From Agrobacterium tumefaciens (GTDB lineage Bacteria; Pseudomonadota; Alphaproteobacteria; Rhizobiales; Rhizobiaceae), in contig CP048485.1 of the NCBI GenBank assembly GCA_025560025.1, positions 992,001 to 1,056,000 on the forward strand: DNA of 64,000 bases, in the 5' to 3' direction. The notes under the pieces are model-generated. The model worked only from the letters and a program-made list of their open reading frames with translations. It ran no database searches and was not told the DNA's origin. The translations under genes were made by a program, and so were the position numbers. Below, piece after piece: positions 52,385-60,143 of the stretch. Within the stretch, counting starts at the first letter, position 1; the number at the start of each line of letters is the position of its first letter.

Positions 52385-53859
52385 GCGAGCTTGTCTCCGA
52401 ACAGGAACTGCATGGCGCGATCAAGCCTGATATGGGGCACGGAAAGCCTTATGCCGCCGCTGCCCGGCTCGTCGACATTGGGCGGCCGGAAACGCACGAC
52501 ATTGACGTCGGGCAACGTCGCCTTGTCGCCATCCCTGTCAATGCTGCGGAACAGCGGCTCGGGATCATCAGGCAGATCGCCGGGAAAGATCGCCGTCTTG
52601 CGGTTGCCGTCGAAGGTTTCGCCATTGATGGTCTCACCGGCCATTGGCGTGCCGACGATGACGGGCAGTTCGTGGCCATCCTGCCGCACGGTCGCTTCCC
52701 GCGTGGCACGCACGGAAGCCAGCGCCATGACCTCTATGCCGGCGCCATTCATGCCGATGGTGGTGATGGCGCGGTCCACCAGACGGCGGGTAAGTCGCTC
52801 CAGCCGGTCATGGCTTTCATGGTGCAGGTGGTCGGCCTTGGTGGCGGCAATCAGCACCTTGTCGATGCGCCGGCCGATGAGAGACGACAGGAGGCTATTG
52901 GTGCCGGGGCGGAAACAGGCGAGAACATCGCCCAGCGCCCGTTCCAGATCCTGCACGGCTTCCGGGCCGCGATTGACCGCCTGAAGCGTGTCGATCAGCA
53001 CGATCTGCCGGTCGAGGCGGGCGAAATGCTCGCGGAAGAAGGGTTTCACCACGATCGATTTATAGGCGTCGTAGCGCCGCTCCATCATGGCGCGCAGCGA
53101 GCCCTTCGGTGCTTTCTCATCCGTCAGGCCCGGCAGGGGTGCGAAGGTCAGCGCCGGCGATCCTTCCAGATCTCCCGGCATCAAAAGACGCCCCGGCGGC
53201 AGGGTGGAGAGCGATCTTTCGTCGGATTTGCAGGCTTTCAGATAGGCTGCGAAACTTTCGGCCAGACGTCGCGCCGTCATCTCGTCGGCGGGGGCGTTGA
53301 TATCGAGAGAGGAAGCGATCGCCAGCCATTCCTGCGCCAGCTCGGAACGGATGCCGGTCCCGGCGAGCGCGACGGTTGCGTCGCTGAATTGCCTGTAATC
53401 CTGCGACAGAAGCGGCAGGTCGAGCAGCCATTCGCCGGGATAGTCGACGATATCGATGGAGAGCTTGCCGGCCGAAAACCACCGGCCCCAGCCGCTGGCA
53501 CTCTGGTAATCCAGCGTGATCCGCAGTTCGGATATTGCCCGTGTCGAATCGGGCCAGAGCCGGTCGCGCACCAGCGCCTGAATATGGTCCTCGTATTGAA
53601 AACGGGGAATGGCGTCGTCCGGCTGCGGTTCAAGGCGCACATTCGAGACCCGGCCCGACCGCATGGCTTCAAACAGCGGCAGGCGGCCACCATTCAGAAG
53701 ATTGTGGACGAGGGAGGAAATGAAGACCGTCTTTCCCGCCCTCGAAAGACCGGTGACGCCGAGCCGCAATGTCGGGTGGGTGAGGCTGCTCGCACGGTCG
53801 GCCAGATTATCGAACGCGATGAGCGCACTGTCCGTCAGGGACGTAAGAGAAGGCGGCAA
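52381..53859 (-). CDS. ycjX: YcjX-family GTP-binding protein
   Basis: 492 residues. The P-loop is GVTGLSRAGKTVFISSLVHNLL (about residues 34-55, G-x4-GKT type). Next: SIDIVDYPGEWLLDLPLLSQ (switch-like DxPGEW), IVLIDTLQAVNRGPEAVQDLERAL and VLIAATKADHLHHESH (the TKAD base motif). The C-terminus has GGIRLSVPHIRLDRAMQFLFGDKLA, characteristic of the family. YcjX is a dynamin/Ras-like GTPase of stress-linked operons; its substrate process is not known. Upstream of the YcjF-like gene with a 4-bp overlap. Confidence 0.93.
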   Translation of the reverse strand: MPPSLTSLTDSALIAFDNLADRASSLTHPTLRLGVTGLSRAGKTVFISSLVHNLLNGGRLPLFEAMRSGRVSNVRLEPQPDDAIPRFQYEDHIQALVRDRLWPDSTRAISELRITLDYQSASGWGRWFSAGKLSIDIVDYPGEWLLDLPLLSQDYRQFSDATVALAGTGIRSELAQEWLAIASSLDINAPADEMTARRLAESFAAYLKACKSDERSLSTLPPGRLLMPGDLEGSPALTFAPLPGLTDEKAPKGSLRAMMERRYDAYKSIVVKPFFREHFARLDRQIVLIDTLQAVNRGPEAVQDLERALGDVLACFRPGTNSLLSSLIGRRIDKVLIAATKADHLHHESHDRLERLTRRLVDRAITTIGMNGAGIEVMALASVRATREATVRQDGHELPVIVGTPMAGETINGETFDGNRKTAIFPGDLPDDPEPLFRSIDRDGDKATLPDVNVVRFRPPNVDEPGSGGIRLSVPHIRLDRAMQFLFGDKLA

Positions 53860-53990
53860 TGGCAGTTTCCCGGCTGTGTTTCACGATCACGGCTGCAATA
53901 TAGGAATGCGTGGCTGCCCAAAAAAGAAGCGACCCCGTGGATTTTCAACGACATCCCGTTTAGCACTCCCGCAGGCACGGCAGCCTTCGG

Positions 53991-54500
53991 CTATCTGCCC
54001 GGTGACAGGAAATCGACCAGCCGCCAGCGATTCCTGCCGTTTCCAACACCGTCGTCGTGATCGAGCACGGCAAGCCCCGATGTCGGAAAGCCGGAAGGCA
54101 GGGCGGCATGCAGCAGATCCTCGCCGATCATCGCCTCCAGCGTCGCCTCCATGGTGGGATTGTGTCCGACCAGCATCACGGATTGCACGTCCGTTTGTGC
54201 GGCAATGAGGGAGAGATAGGTTTCGCTGCGCGCATTGTACATTTCATCGACATAGCCGATGTCGATGCCTTCGTTGAAGGCGCGTTGCCAGGCCTGCGTG
54301 GTCTGCCGGCAGCGCGCGGCCGTCGATGACAGAAGCATGTCCGGGCGGTAGTGCCGATCGGCGGCAAGATCGGCGATGATCTCCGCCTCGGCGAAACCCG
54401 CCTCGTTCAATCCCCGGTCGAAATCGCGCTCTCCCGGCGCCGCCCAGGCGGCCTTGGCGTGGCGCAGAAGGTAAACTCGCTTCGGGTGATGATCTGTCAA
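53991..54500 (-). CDS. SixA-like histidine phosphatase family protein
   Basis: 169 residues. YLLRHAKAAW is the RHG-type phosphatase motif (catalytic His in RHAK), DFDRGLNEAGFAEAEIIADLA follows, LLSSTAARCRQTTQAWQRAF gives the Arg-Thr pair, and VMLVGHNPTMEATLEAMIG is the second catalytic His. The first motif reads RHAKA, typical of SixA, which dephosphorylates HPt domains or small phosphorylated proteins. Because HPt and CckA-type phosphorelays occur here, the class is interesting, but the target is not known. It is a lone gene, 131 bp before ycjX. Confidence 0.9.
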   Translation of the reverse strand: MTDHHPKRVYLLRHAKAAWAAPGERDFDRGLNEAGFAEAEIIADLAADRHYRPDMLLSSTAARCRQTTQAWQRAFNEGIDIGYVDEMYNARSETYLSLIAAQTDVQSVMLVGHNPTMEATLEAMIGEDLLHAALPSGFPTSGLAVLDHDDGVGNGRNRWRLVDFLSPGR

Positions 54501-54770
54501 GGGCAGGGACCGGTGTTCGAAACTCTAGGGCACGGTCCGAATGCTACAGGATAGGCTCACGGGACCGCAAGTCCTCTTTCCTGTTGGCAAGTCGCGTCTA
54601 AGTGATCGAAGAAGAGATCGCTTCCACGCCAATAAAGGATAAAAATTAGTCATTTAGATGATTTTTATGTCAGTTTTAAAAATGCCTGAAAACTGATCTG
54701 TAGACTTGAACCGGCCTATATCATTGGAGTATACACCGCCGCATTGAGATGTTCTTCGAGGAGAATCGCG

Positions 54771-55190
54771 TTGAGTGAGAAGATCGATCTTAGCAAATAT
54801 GTACTCTCGGAAGACGACGAGTTCATGAATGCCAGCCAGCGTGCCTACTTCCGCGCGAAGCTGGTCGCCTGGAAAAATGACATCCTTAGAGAAGCGCGCG
54901 AGACCCTCGGACATCTCGCCGAAGAAAGCGCCAACCACCCCGATCTCGCGGATCGGGCATCTTCCGAAACAGACAGGGCGATCGAACTTCGCGCCCGGGA
55001 CCGCCAGCGCAAGCTGATCTCAAAGATCGATGCGGCCCTTCAGCGGATCGAAGACGGCACCTACGGTTACTGTGAGGAAACGGGTGAGCCTATCGGCCTC
55101 AAGCGTCTTGACGCCCGCCCTATAGCGACCCTGTCCATTGAGGCGCAGGAGCGTCACGAGCGTCGCGAAAAAGTCTACCGCGACGAGTAA
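54771..55190 (+). CDS. dksA: DksA/TraR-family RNA polymerase-binding factor lacking most zinc cysteines
   Basis: 139 residues from TTG 54,771, supported by GAGGAG (54758-54763) 7 bp upstream. Coiled-coil (residues about 20-90: QRAYFRAKLVAWKNDILREARETLGHLAEESANHPDLADRASSETDRAIELRARDRQRKLISKIDAALQRIEDGTYG) with the D-x-x-D/A tip. The zinc-finger positions CxxC...CxxC read C-E-E-T and L-S-I-E-A, i.e. only one cysteine remains (YGYCEETGEPIGLKRLDARPIATLSIEAQE), like the C-independent DksA paralogues. Expected to bind the RNA polymerase secondary channel with ppGpp. A terminator follows. Confidence 0.93.
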   Translation: MSEKIDLSKYVLSEDDEFMNASQRAYFRAKLVAWKNDILREARETLGHLAEESANHPDLADRASSETDRAIELRARDRQRKLISKIDAALQRIEDGTYGYCEETGEPIGLKRLDARPIATLSIEAQERHERREKVYRDE

Positions 55191-55245
55191 GACGGAGAGC
55201 TATCCGGTTGCCACAGCGAACCGGTCGGTGAAAATTACAAAAATG

Positions 55246-55279
55246 AAAAAGGGCGTGGAATTATTTCCGCGCCCTTTTT
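55246..55279. terminator. Bidirectional terminator between dksA and the FliO-like gene
   Basis: GGGCGTGGAA (55251-55260) pairs with TTCCGCGCCC (55265-55274) with one G-U, flanked by A-run and TTTTT on the two sides. Between convergent genes. Confidence 0.8.
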
Positions 55280-55315
55280 GCTTTCAAATCGATCCGTCTA
55301 ACGGACCCCGGCCCG

Positions 55316-56566
55316 TCAGCGATCGCGGGTGACCGAAAGCTCACCGAAGATACGCGCCATTTCCTTCTGCATGTCACCATCCGGTGTCGCGCCGGTAACA
55401 GGCGGAGAGGCGGGCTGGGTCTTGGGCTGCTTCTCCGCAGCCGCAGCAATTTCCGGCTCTTTCTCGGCATCCTTGCTCTTGGCTATTTCGGCTTCGAGAA
55501 AGCTCTCGAAATCGCTGGCAAGGTCATCGGAAAATCTGGGCTCGGCGTCAGCGGAGATGATGGCCGGATTTTCCGGCTGCGGCGGGAAGGGCGCCGGCGG
55601 CGTATTGTCTCCGGGGTTCAGCCCGGGCAGAACACGCTCGCGTGCGGCGTCCAGAAAATCGGCGGCATTCGACTGGTCGATGACAGGCTCACGCGCGGCA
55701 AAAACCTGCGGCGCGGGCACCGCTGGCCGTTCCTCTGTCGCCCTTGCCTGTAAGGTAACGGGAGGCGTGACCGGGGCCGGCGCAGGCGCGAAAGGCTCGG
55801 CTCGCTTCTGGTCGGTCCGTTCTGCGGCCATATCGAGCGAGGCAGCGGCAACCGGCAGAACGGCGACTGCCGGTGTGGCCGCGGTGACTGGTGCCGGTGT
55901 TGGTACAGGTGCCGGTGAAGGGACGGGGCGGGCGATCTCCCTCTCGGGCGCTGCCTGCCTTGCAGGCGGCGCAGGCTCGCGGACAGCCGAAGGCGCGGCG
56001 GAAACCGGTTGCAGCGGTGTCGAGGGGCGTGGCGGCAGCGGTGCGGCCGATGCCGGGGCAGGTGCGGGGCGAGGCGCCGGGGCCGGCTGCTCAGGCCGTT
56101 GCGGCTGTTTTACCGGTTCTTCGGTTGCGGTAGCGGGAGCGACCGTCGCGACAGGCTGCTGTTGCGGCAGGGTCGCGCGGCGCTCCTGCGGGATAGCCGG
56201 CTCGGCCTTTTTTACGTCGCTCTCCTGGCGTGGCAGCGCCTTCAGTTCCGGTTCCTGTACGTCCCGCACGATCGGGATCGCGCCGATGCCGCTTTCGATA
56301 ACGATATCAGTCGGACCGCCGATCATCACCAGATGCTCGACATTGTCGCGTCGCACCAGAACGAGGCGGCGACGCGCATCCACGGCCGTCGCATCGAGAA
56401 CCTGCAGGCGAGGCTGCCGATTGCGTCCACCCCGGATAAAGGGAGCCGAGCCGCTGCGCCTGCGCAGAAGCCACAGAGCAATCGCCAGCACCAGCAGCGC
56501 CACACCCACACCGACAACGGCGACGATGAGGTTGTTTCCATAGGTCCCGATAAAATCATCCATCAT
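55316..56566 (-). CDS. FliO-domain membrane protein with long Pro/Ala-rich linker
   Basis: 416 residues. One N-terminal membrane helix (NNLIVAVVGVGVALLVLAIALWLLRRR, about residues 10-36), then a FliO/MopB-like core, RNRQPRLQVLDATAVDARRRLVLVRRDNVEHLVMIGGPTDIVIESGI (about 48-95), as in flagellar FliO, then about 200 residues of Pro/Ala/Thr-rich disordered linker and an acidic C-terminus (ADFLDAARERVLP, DDLASDFESFLEAEIAKS). Classic FliO is short and sits in the fli operon; here it is alone, between dksA and cckA. Either a divergent FliO or a moonlighting membrane anchor. ATG pair at 56,566/56,563. Confidence 0.75.
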   Translation of the reverse strand: MMDDFIGTYGNNLIVAVVGVGVALLVLAIALWLLRRRSGSAPFIRGGRNRQPRLQVLDATAVDARRRLVLVRRDNVEHLVMIGGPTDIVIESGIGAIPIVRDVQEPELKALPRQESDVKKAEPAIPQERRATLPQQQPVATVAPATATEEPVKQPQRPEQPAPAPRPAPAPASAAPLPPRPSTPLQPVSAAPSAVREPAPPARQAAPEREIARPVPSPAPVPTPAPVTAATPAVAVLPVAAASLDMAAERTDQKRAEPFAPAPAPVTPPVTLQARATEERPAVPAPQVFAAREPVIDQSNAADFLDAARERVLPGLNPGDNTPPAPFPPQPENPAIISADAEPRFSDDLASDFESFLEAEIAKSKDAEKEPEIAAAAEKQPKTQPASPPVTGATPDGDMQKEMARIFGELSVTRDR

Positions 56567-56907
56567 GGAGATCGTCCCTTCAGATTTTTTCGAGCAATTA
56601 ATATTGCCGTGGTTCTTATAGTGTGAACGTTAAGCAGGAAAAGACGATTTTTTTAGGCGCGATACAAGGTTTATCCGCCTTTGCCCGTTTGAAACGCAAA
56701 ACCGGTTGGCAGGGCTTTCGGTTCCCTCATCGCCGGAAAGCCTTGTCCATTGCGCCTTTCGGGTCGTTTCTCTGTGCGTTTTTAAGCCTTTGTGTCCCCG
56801 CGGAGCTTTTTGATGGTCAAGCGAGTTGCTACAAGAAATTCTGCTGCCCGATTCCGTCTGGGAAATGTGGCTGACCGAATGACGACCTGCACGACTGCGA
56901 GGCCAAG
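56567..56907. other. Divergent spacer between the FliO-like gene and cckA
   Basis: 341 bp. AT-rich at 56,585-56,650 (CAATTAATATTG, TTCTTATAGTGTGAACGTTAAG), a plausible promoter zone for the FliO-like gene, possibly with cckA's promoter nearer 56,800. TTAA tetramers at 56,598 and 56,630 are not in CtrA spacing. No ORF. Confidence 0.35.
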
Positions 56908-59496
56908 ATGACACGGGTGCGCGAGACAAGCGACAACGACCTTCCACTGGTGGACAGGCGTGCCCGTTCCGGCACGGTGTTGCGGATTCTGCTGCTGGCG
57001 CTGGTGCTGATCGCGGCTGCTGCCGCCTTCGTCTATTTCAAGGATTCGCTGGAAAACGAGATCGTGCTCGGCATTCTCGGCGTGCTGGCGATGATGGGCA
57101 TTTTCTTTCTGGTCTCGTCGATCATCGGGTTCATCGAGGTCATGCCACAGTCGCAGTCGGACGGGCTTGCCCGCCGTTTCCTGTCGGCCCACCCGGAAGG
57201 CACGCTGATCACCGATGCCAAGGGCCATATGGTCTACGCCAACGCTACCTATTGCCGTATGAGCGGCACCTCCAAGGCAAGCGATATACAGAGCCTGGAG
57301 ACGCTGTTGTCGCGCAGCCGGGAATCGACGGAGGCCCTTTACCGGCTCATCAATGTGCTGCGGGAAGGCCGTGACGGTTACGAGGAGTTCCGGCTGCTGA
57401 AACCGCTCGGCGACGATGCCGCTGCCGGGCCGCACTGGTACAGGCTGAAAGGGCGGGTGCTGAAGGATGCGGGCGGTGAGGGGCTGCACGTTTTCCAGAT
57501 CGCCGATATCACGCCGGAGCGGGAGGATCAGGAGCGATTCTTCCGCGAATTGCAAAGCGCCATAGACTATCTCGACCATGCGCCGGCTGGTTTCTTCTCC
57601 GCCGGCCGCAAGGGCGAAATCGTTTATCTCAACGCCACCCTGTCCGAATGGCTTGGCATCGATCTGGCACAATTTTCTCCCGGCTCGATGACGGTGTCCG
57701 ACATCGTCGCCGGCGAGGGCATGGCGCTGATCGAATCCGTGCACCCGCAGGGAAGCACTAAGCGCACGGAAATCCTCGACCTCGACATGCGCCGGGTGAA
57801 TGGCCAGAGCATGCCGGCCCGCCTTGTGCATCAGGTCACCTCCAAGGATGGTGCGCCAGGCGAGAGCCGGACCATCGTTCTGATGCGCCCCAAGGGCCAG
57901 GAGGATACGGAGTCGTCCTCCGCCATGCGCTTTACGCGCTTCTTCAACAATACGCCGATGGCGATTGCCTCGCTTGACGGAGAGGGCCGCATCCTGCGCA
58001 TCAACGCGCCCTTCCTCAAGCTGTTCTCAGGTGTGGTCGGGCGTGACGATATCGATCGCGGCATTGCGCTCGAAACCATCATCCACGACAATGAAAAACC
58101 CCGTCTGGAACAGGCGCTGGCCGAAGCCAAGGACCGTCAGGGCGATATCGCCCCGTTCGATTCCCGCCATCCGAGCGACGAGGGCCGGCATTTCCGTTTC
58201 TACGTCAACGCCGTTATCGACCAGGACGACGAGGCGCCGGAAGAGGTGGCCATCGTTTATGCTATCGAAGTGACGGAGCAGAAGGCGCTCGAAACCCAGA
58301 TGGCGCAGACGCAGAAGATGAATGCCGTCGGCACGCTGGCGGGTGGCATCGCCCACGACTTCAACAATGTGCTGACCGCCATCCTGCTCTCGTCCGATCA
58401 TCTGCTTCTGCAGGCGCGGCCTGCCGACCCAAGCTTCGCCGACCTCATGGAGATCAAGCGCAACGCCAACCGCGCGGCCGTGCTGGTGCGCCAGCTTCTG
58501 GCGTTCTCGCGCAAGCAGACCATGCGCCCGGCAATCCTCAACCTGACCGACGTGATCGGCGATCTGCGCATGCTGGTGGATCGGCTGATCTCCGGCACCA
58601 ACGTCAAGCTGGAGGTCGACTACGGCCGCGATCTGTGGCCGGTGAAGACGGATCTGTCGCAATTCGAGCAGGTGCTCATCAATCTCTGCGTCAATGCGCG
58701 TGATGCCATGCCCGACGGCGGCAAGATCAGCATCAGGACGCGGAACGTCGACGCCAAGGAAATCGCAGCCCTTGGCCGTCCCGAATTCCCGGCCGAAGAC
58801 ATGGTGATGGTGGAAGTTGCCGATAATGGCACGGGTATTCCGCCGGAAATCATGGACAAGATTTTCGAGCCCTTCTTCACCACCAAGGAAGTTGGCAAGG
58901 GCACGGGCCTTGGCCTGTCGATGGTCTACGGTATCGTCAAGCAGTCGGGCGGTTATATTTATCCCGAATCGGAAGTGGGCAAGGGAACCGCCTTCCGCAT
59001 TTACCTGCCGCGCCATGTGGTTGAGGCCGTTCAGACCAATGGACAACAGCACGGCGAGGCGGCGCTAGCGCCCGTGGCGGCGCCGGAACCTGTGAAGGAA
59101 GAGCCGCTCGACCTGACCGGCAATTCCGCCGTCGTCCTTCTGGTGGAGGACGAGGAGGCCGTGCGGCGCGGCGGCAAGCGCATGCTGGAAACACGCGGTT
59201 ACACCGTGCACGAGGCGGGCTCCGGCACCGAGGCGCTGGAGGTGATGGAGGAGCTGGAAGGCAAGGTCGACATCGTCGTATCCGATGTGGTGATGCCGGA
59301 AATGGATGGTCCGTCGCTGCTGAGGGAGCTGCGCAAATCCTATCCCGACCTGAAATTCATCTTCGTTTCAGGTTATGCCGAGGATGCCTTCGCGAAAAAC
59401 CTGCCGGCGGACGCCAAGTTCGGTTTCCTGCCGAAACCGTTCTCGCTGAAGCAGCTCGCCATCGCCGTTCGCGAAATGCTCGACGACAAGGAGTAA
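56908..59496 (+). CDS. cckA: Hybrid sensor histidine kinase CckA
   Basis: 862 residues. Two N-terminal membrane helices (about residues 23-42 and 54-75), PAS-like sensor regions (about 90-220, 230-320, 350-460), a histidine kinase core with [23 protein letters not shown] (phospho-His483), [17 protein letters not shown] (N box), [45 protein letters not shown] (G boxes), and a C-terminal receiver with [13 protein letters not shown] (Asp793). This is the layout of CckA, which passes phosphate via ChpT to CtrA and CpdR and balances kinase and phosphatase activity in the cell cycle. clpS-clpA follow. Start ATG 56,908 is the only reasonable one. Confidence 0.96.
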   Translation: MTRVRETSDNDLPLVDRRARSGTVLRILLLALVLIAAAAAFVYFKDSLENEIVLGILGVLAMMGIFFLVSSIIGFIEVMPQSQSDGLARRFLSAHPEGTLITDAKGHMVYANATYCRMSGTSKASDIQSLETLLSRSRESTEALYRLINVLREGRDGYEEFRLLKPLGDDAAAGPHWYRLKGRVLKDAGGEGLHVFQIADITPEREDQERFFRELQSAIDYLDHAPAGFFSAGRKGEIVYLNATLSEWLGIDLAQFSPGSMTVSDIVAGEGMALIESVHPQGSTKRTEILDLDMRRVNGQSMPARLVHQVTSKDGAPGESRTIVLMRPKGQEDTESSSAMRFTRFFNNTPMAIASLDGEGRILRINAPFLKLFSGVVGRDDIDRGIALETIIHDNEKPRLEQALAEAKDRQGDIAPFDSRHPSDEGRHFRFYVNAVIDQDDEAPEEVAIVYAIEVTEQKALETQMAQTQKMNAVGTLAGGIAHDFNNVLTAILLSSDHLLLQARPADPSFADLMEIKRNANRAAVLVRQLLAFSRKQTMRPAILNLTDVIGDLRMLVDRLISGTNVKLEVDYGRDLWPVKTDLSQFEQVLINLCVNARDAMPDGGKISIRTRNVDAKEIAALGRPEFPAEDMVMVEVADNGTGIPPEIMDKIFEPFFTTKEVGKGTGLGLSMVYGIVKQSGGYIYPESEVGKGTAFRIYLPRHVVEAVQTNGQQHGEAALAPVAAPEPVKEEPLDLTGNSAVVLLVEDEEAVRRGGKRMLETRGYTVHEAGSGTEALEVMEELEGKVDIVVSDVVMPEMDGPSLLRELRKSYPDLKFIFVSGYAEDAFAKNLPADAKFGFLPKPFSLKQLAIAVREMLDDKE

Positions 59497-59779
59497 GGCC
59501 GGCGGCGGCGAAGCGGATTCGGCTGCGCCGCGACCTGTCGCACCCGTTTGCATCCGGTCTGAAAACGCGCCGCTGCCGTGGGCGCGTGTCTTCCTTGAGC
59601 CCTGGCTGCCTCCACATCCGCACTTTTCCCGAGGTTTGCCTCTTCGCAAACGCAATAGTGATTGCACCGTTTCGCAAGGGGCTTAAAATCGCGTCTTAAC
59701 GACCTAGATATGAAGAGGCGAAGTTCTCCCTCCTGGCAAAGAACTGTCGGTTTGAGAACGGTTTGGAGAATGATGAAAG

Positions 59780-60133
59780 ATGATCGCTAGGCCGATCTAC
59801 ATGCAGGGCGAGGGCGACGGGGAAGACGGCGGCACCAACCGCGGAACGTCCGTTATTACCCGCGTCAAGCCAAAGACGAAAAGACCGAATTTGTACCGTG
59901 TTCTTTTACTGAATGACGACTACACTCCCATGGAGTTCGTCATCCATATTCTGGAGCGTTTTTTCCAGAAGGATCGCGAAGCGGCGACCCGTATCATGCT
60001 GCACGTGCACCAGCACGGCGTGGGCGAATGCGGGGTGTTTACATATGAGGTCGCAGAGACGAAAGTAAGCCAGGTCATGGATTTCGCCCGACAGCACCAG
60101 CATCCGCTGCAATGCGTCATGGAAAAGAAATGA
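59780..60133 (+). CDS. clpS: ATP-dependent Clp protease adaptor ClpS
   Basis: 117 residues. After an N-terminal extension ([36 protein letters not shown]), the core [79 protein letters not shown] carries the N-degron pocket ([10 protein letters not shown], HxxG). It delivers substrates with N-terminal Leu/Phe/Trp/Tyr to ClpA. clpA starts 10 bp after its stop. Start could also be the ATG seven codons later. Confidence 0.96.
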   Translation: MIARPIYMQGEGDGEDGGTNRGTSVITRVKPKTKRPNLYRVLLLNDDYTPMEFVIHILERFFQKDREAATRIMLHVHQHGVGECGVFTYEVAETKVSQVMDFARQHQHPLQCVMEKK

Positions 60134-60143
60134 GGATCGCAAC

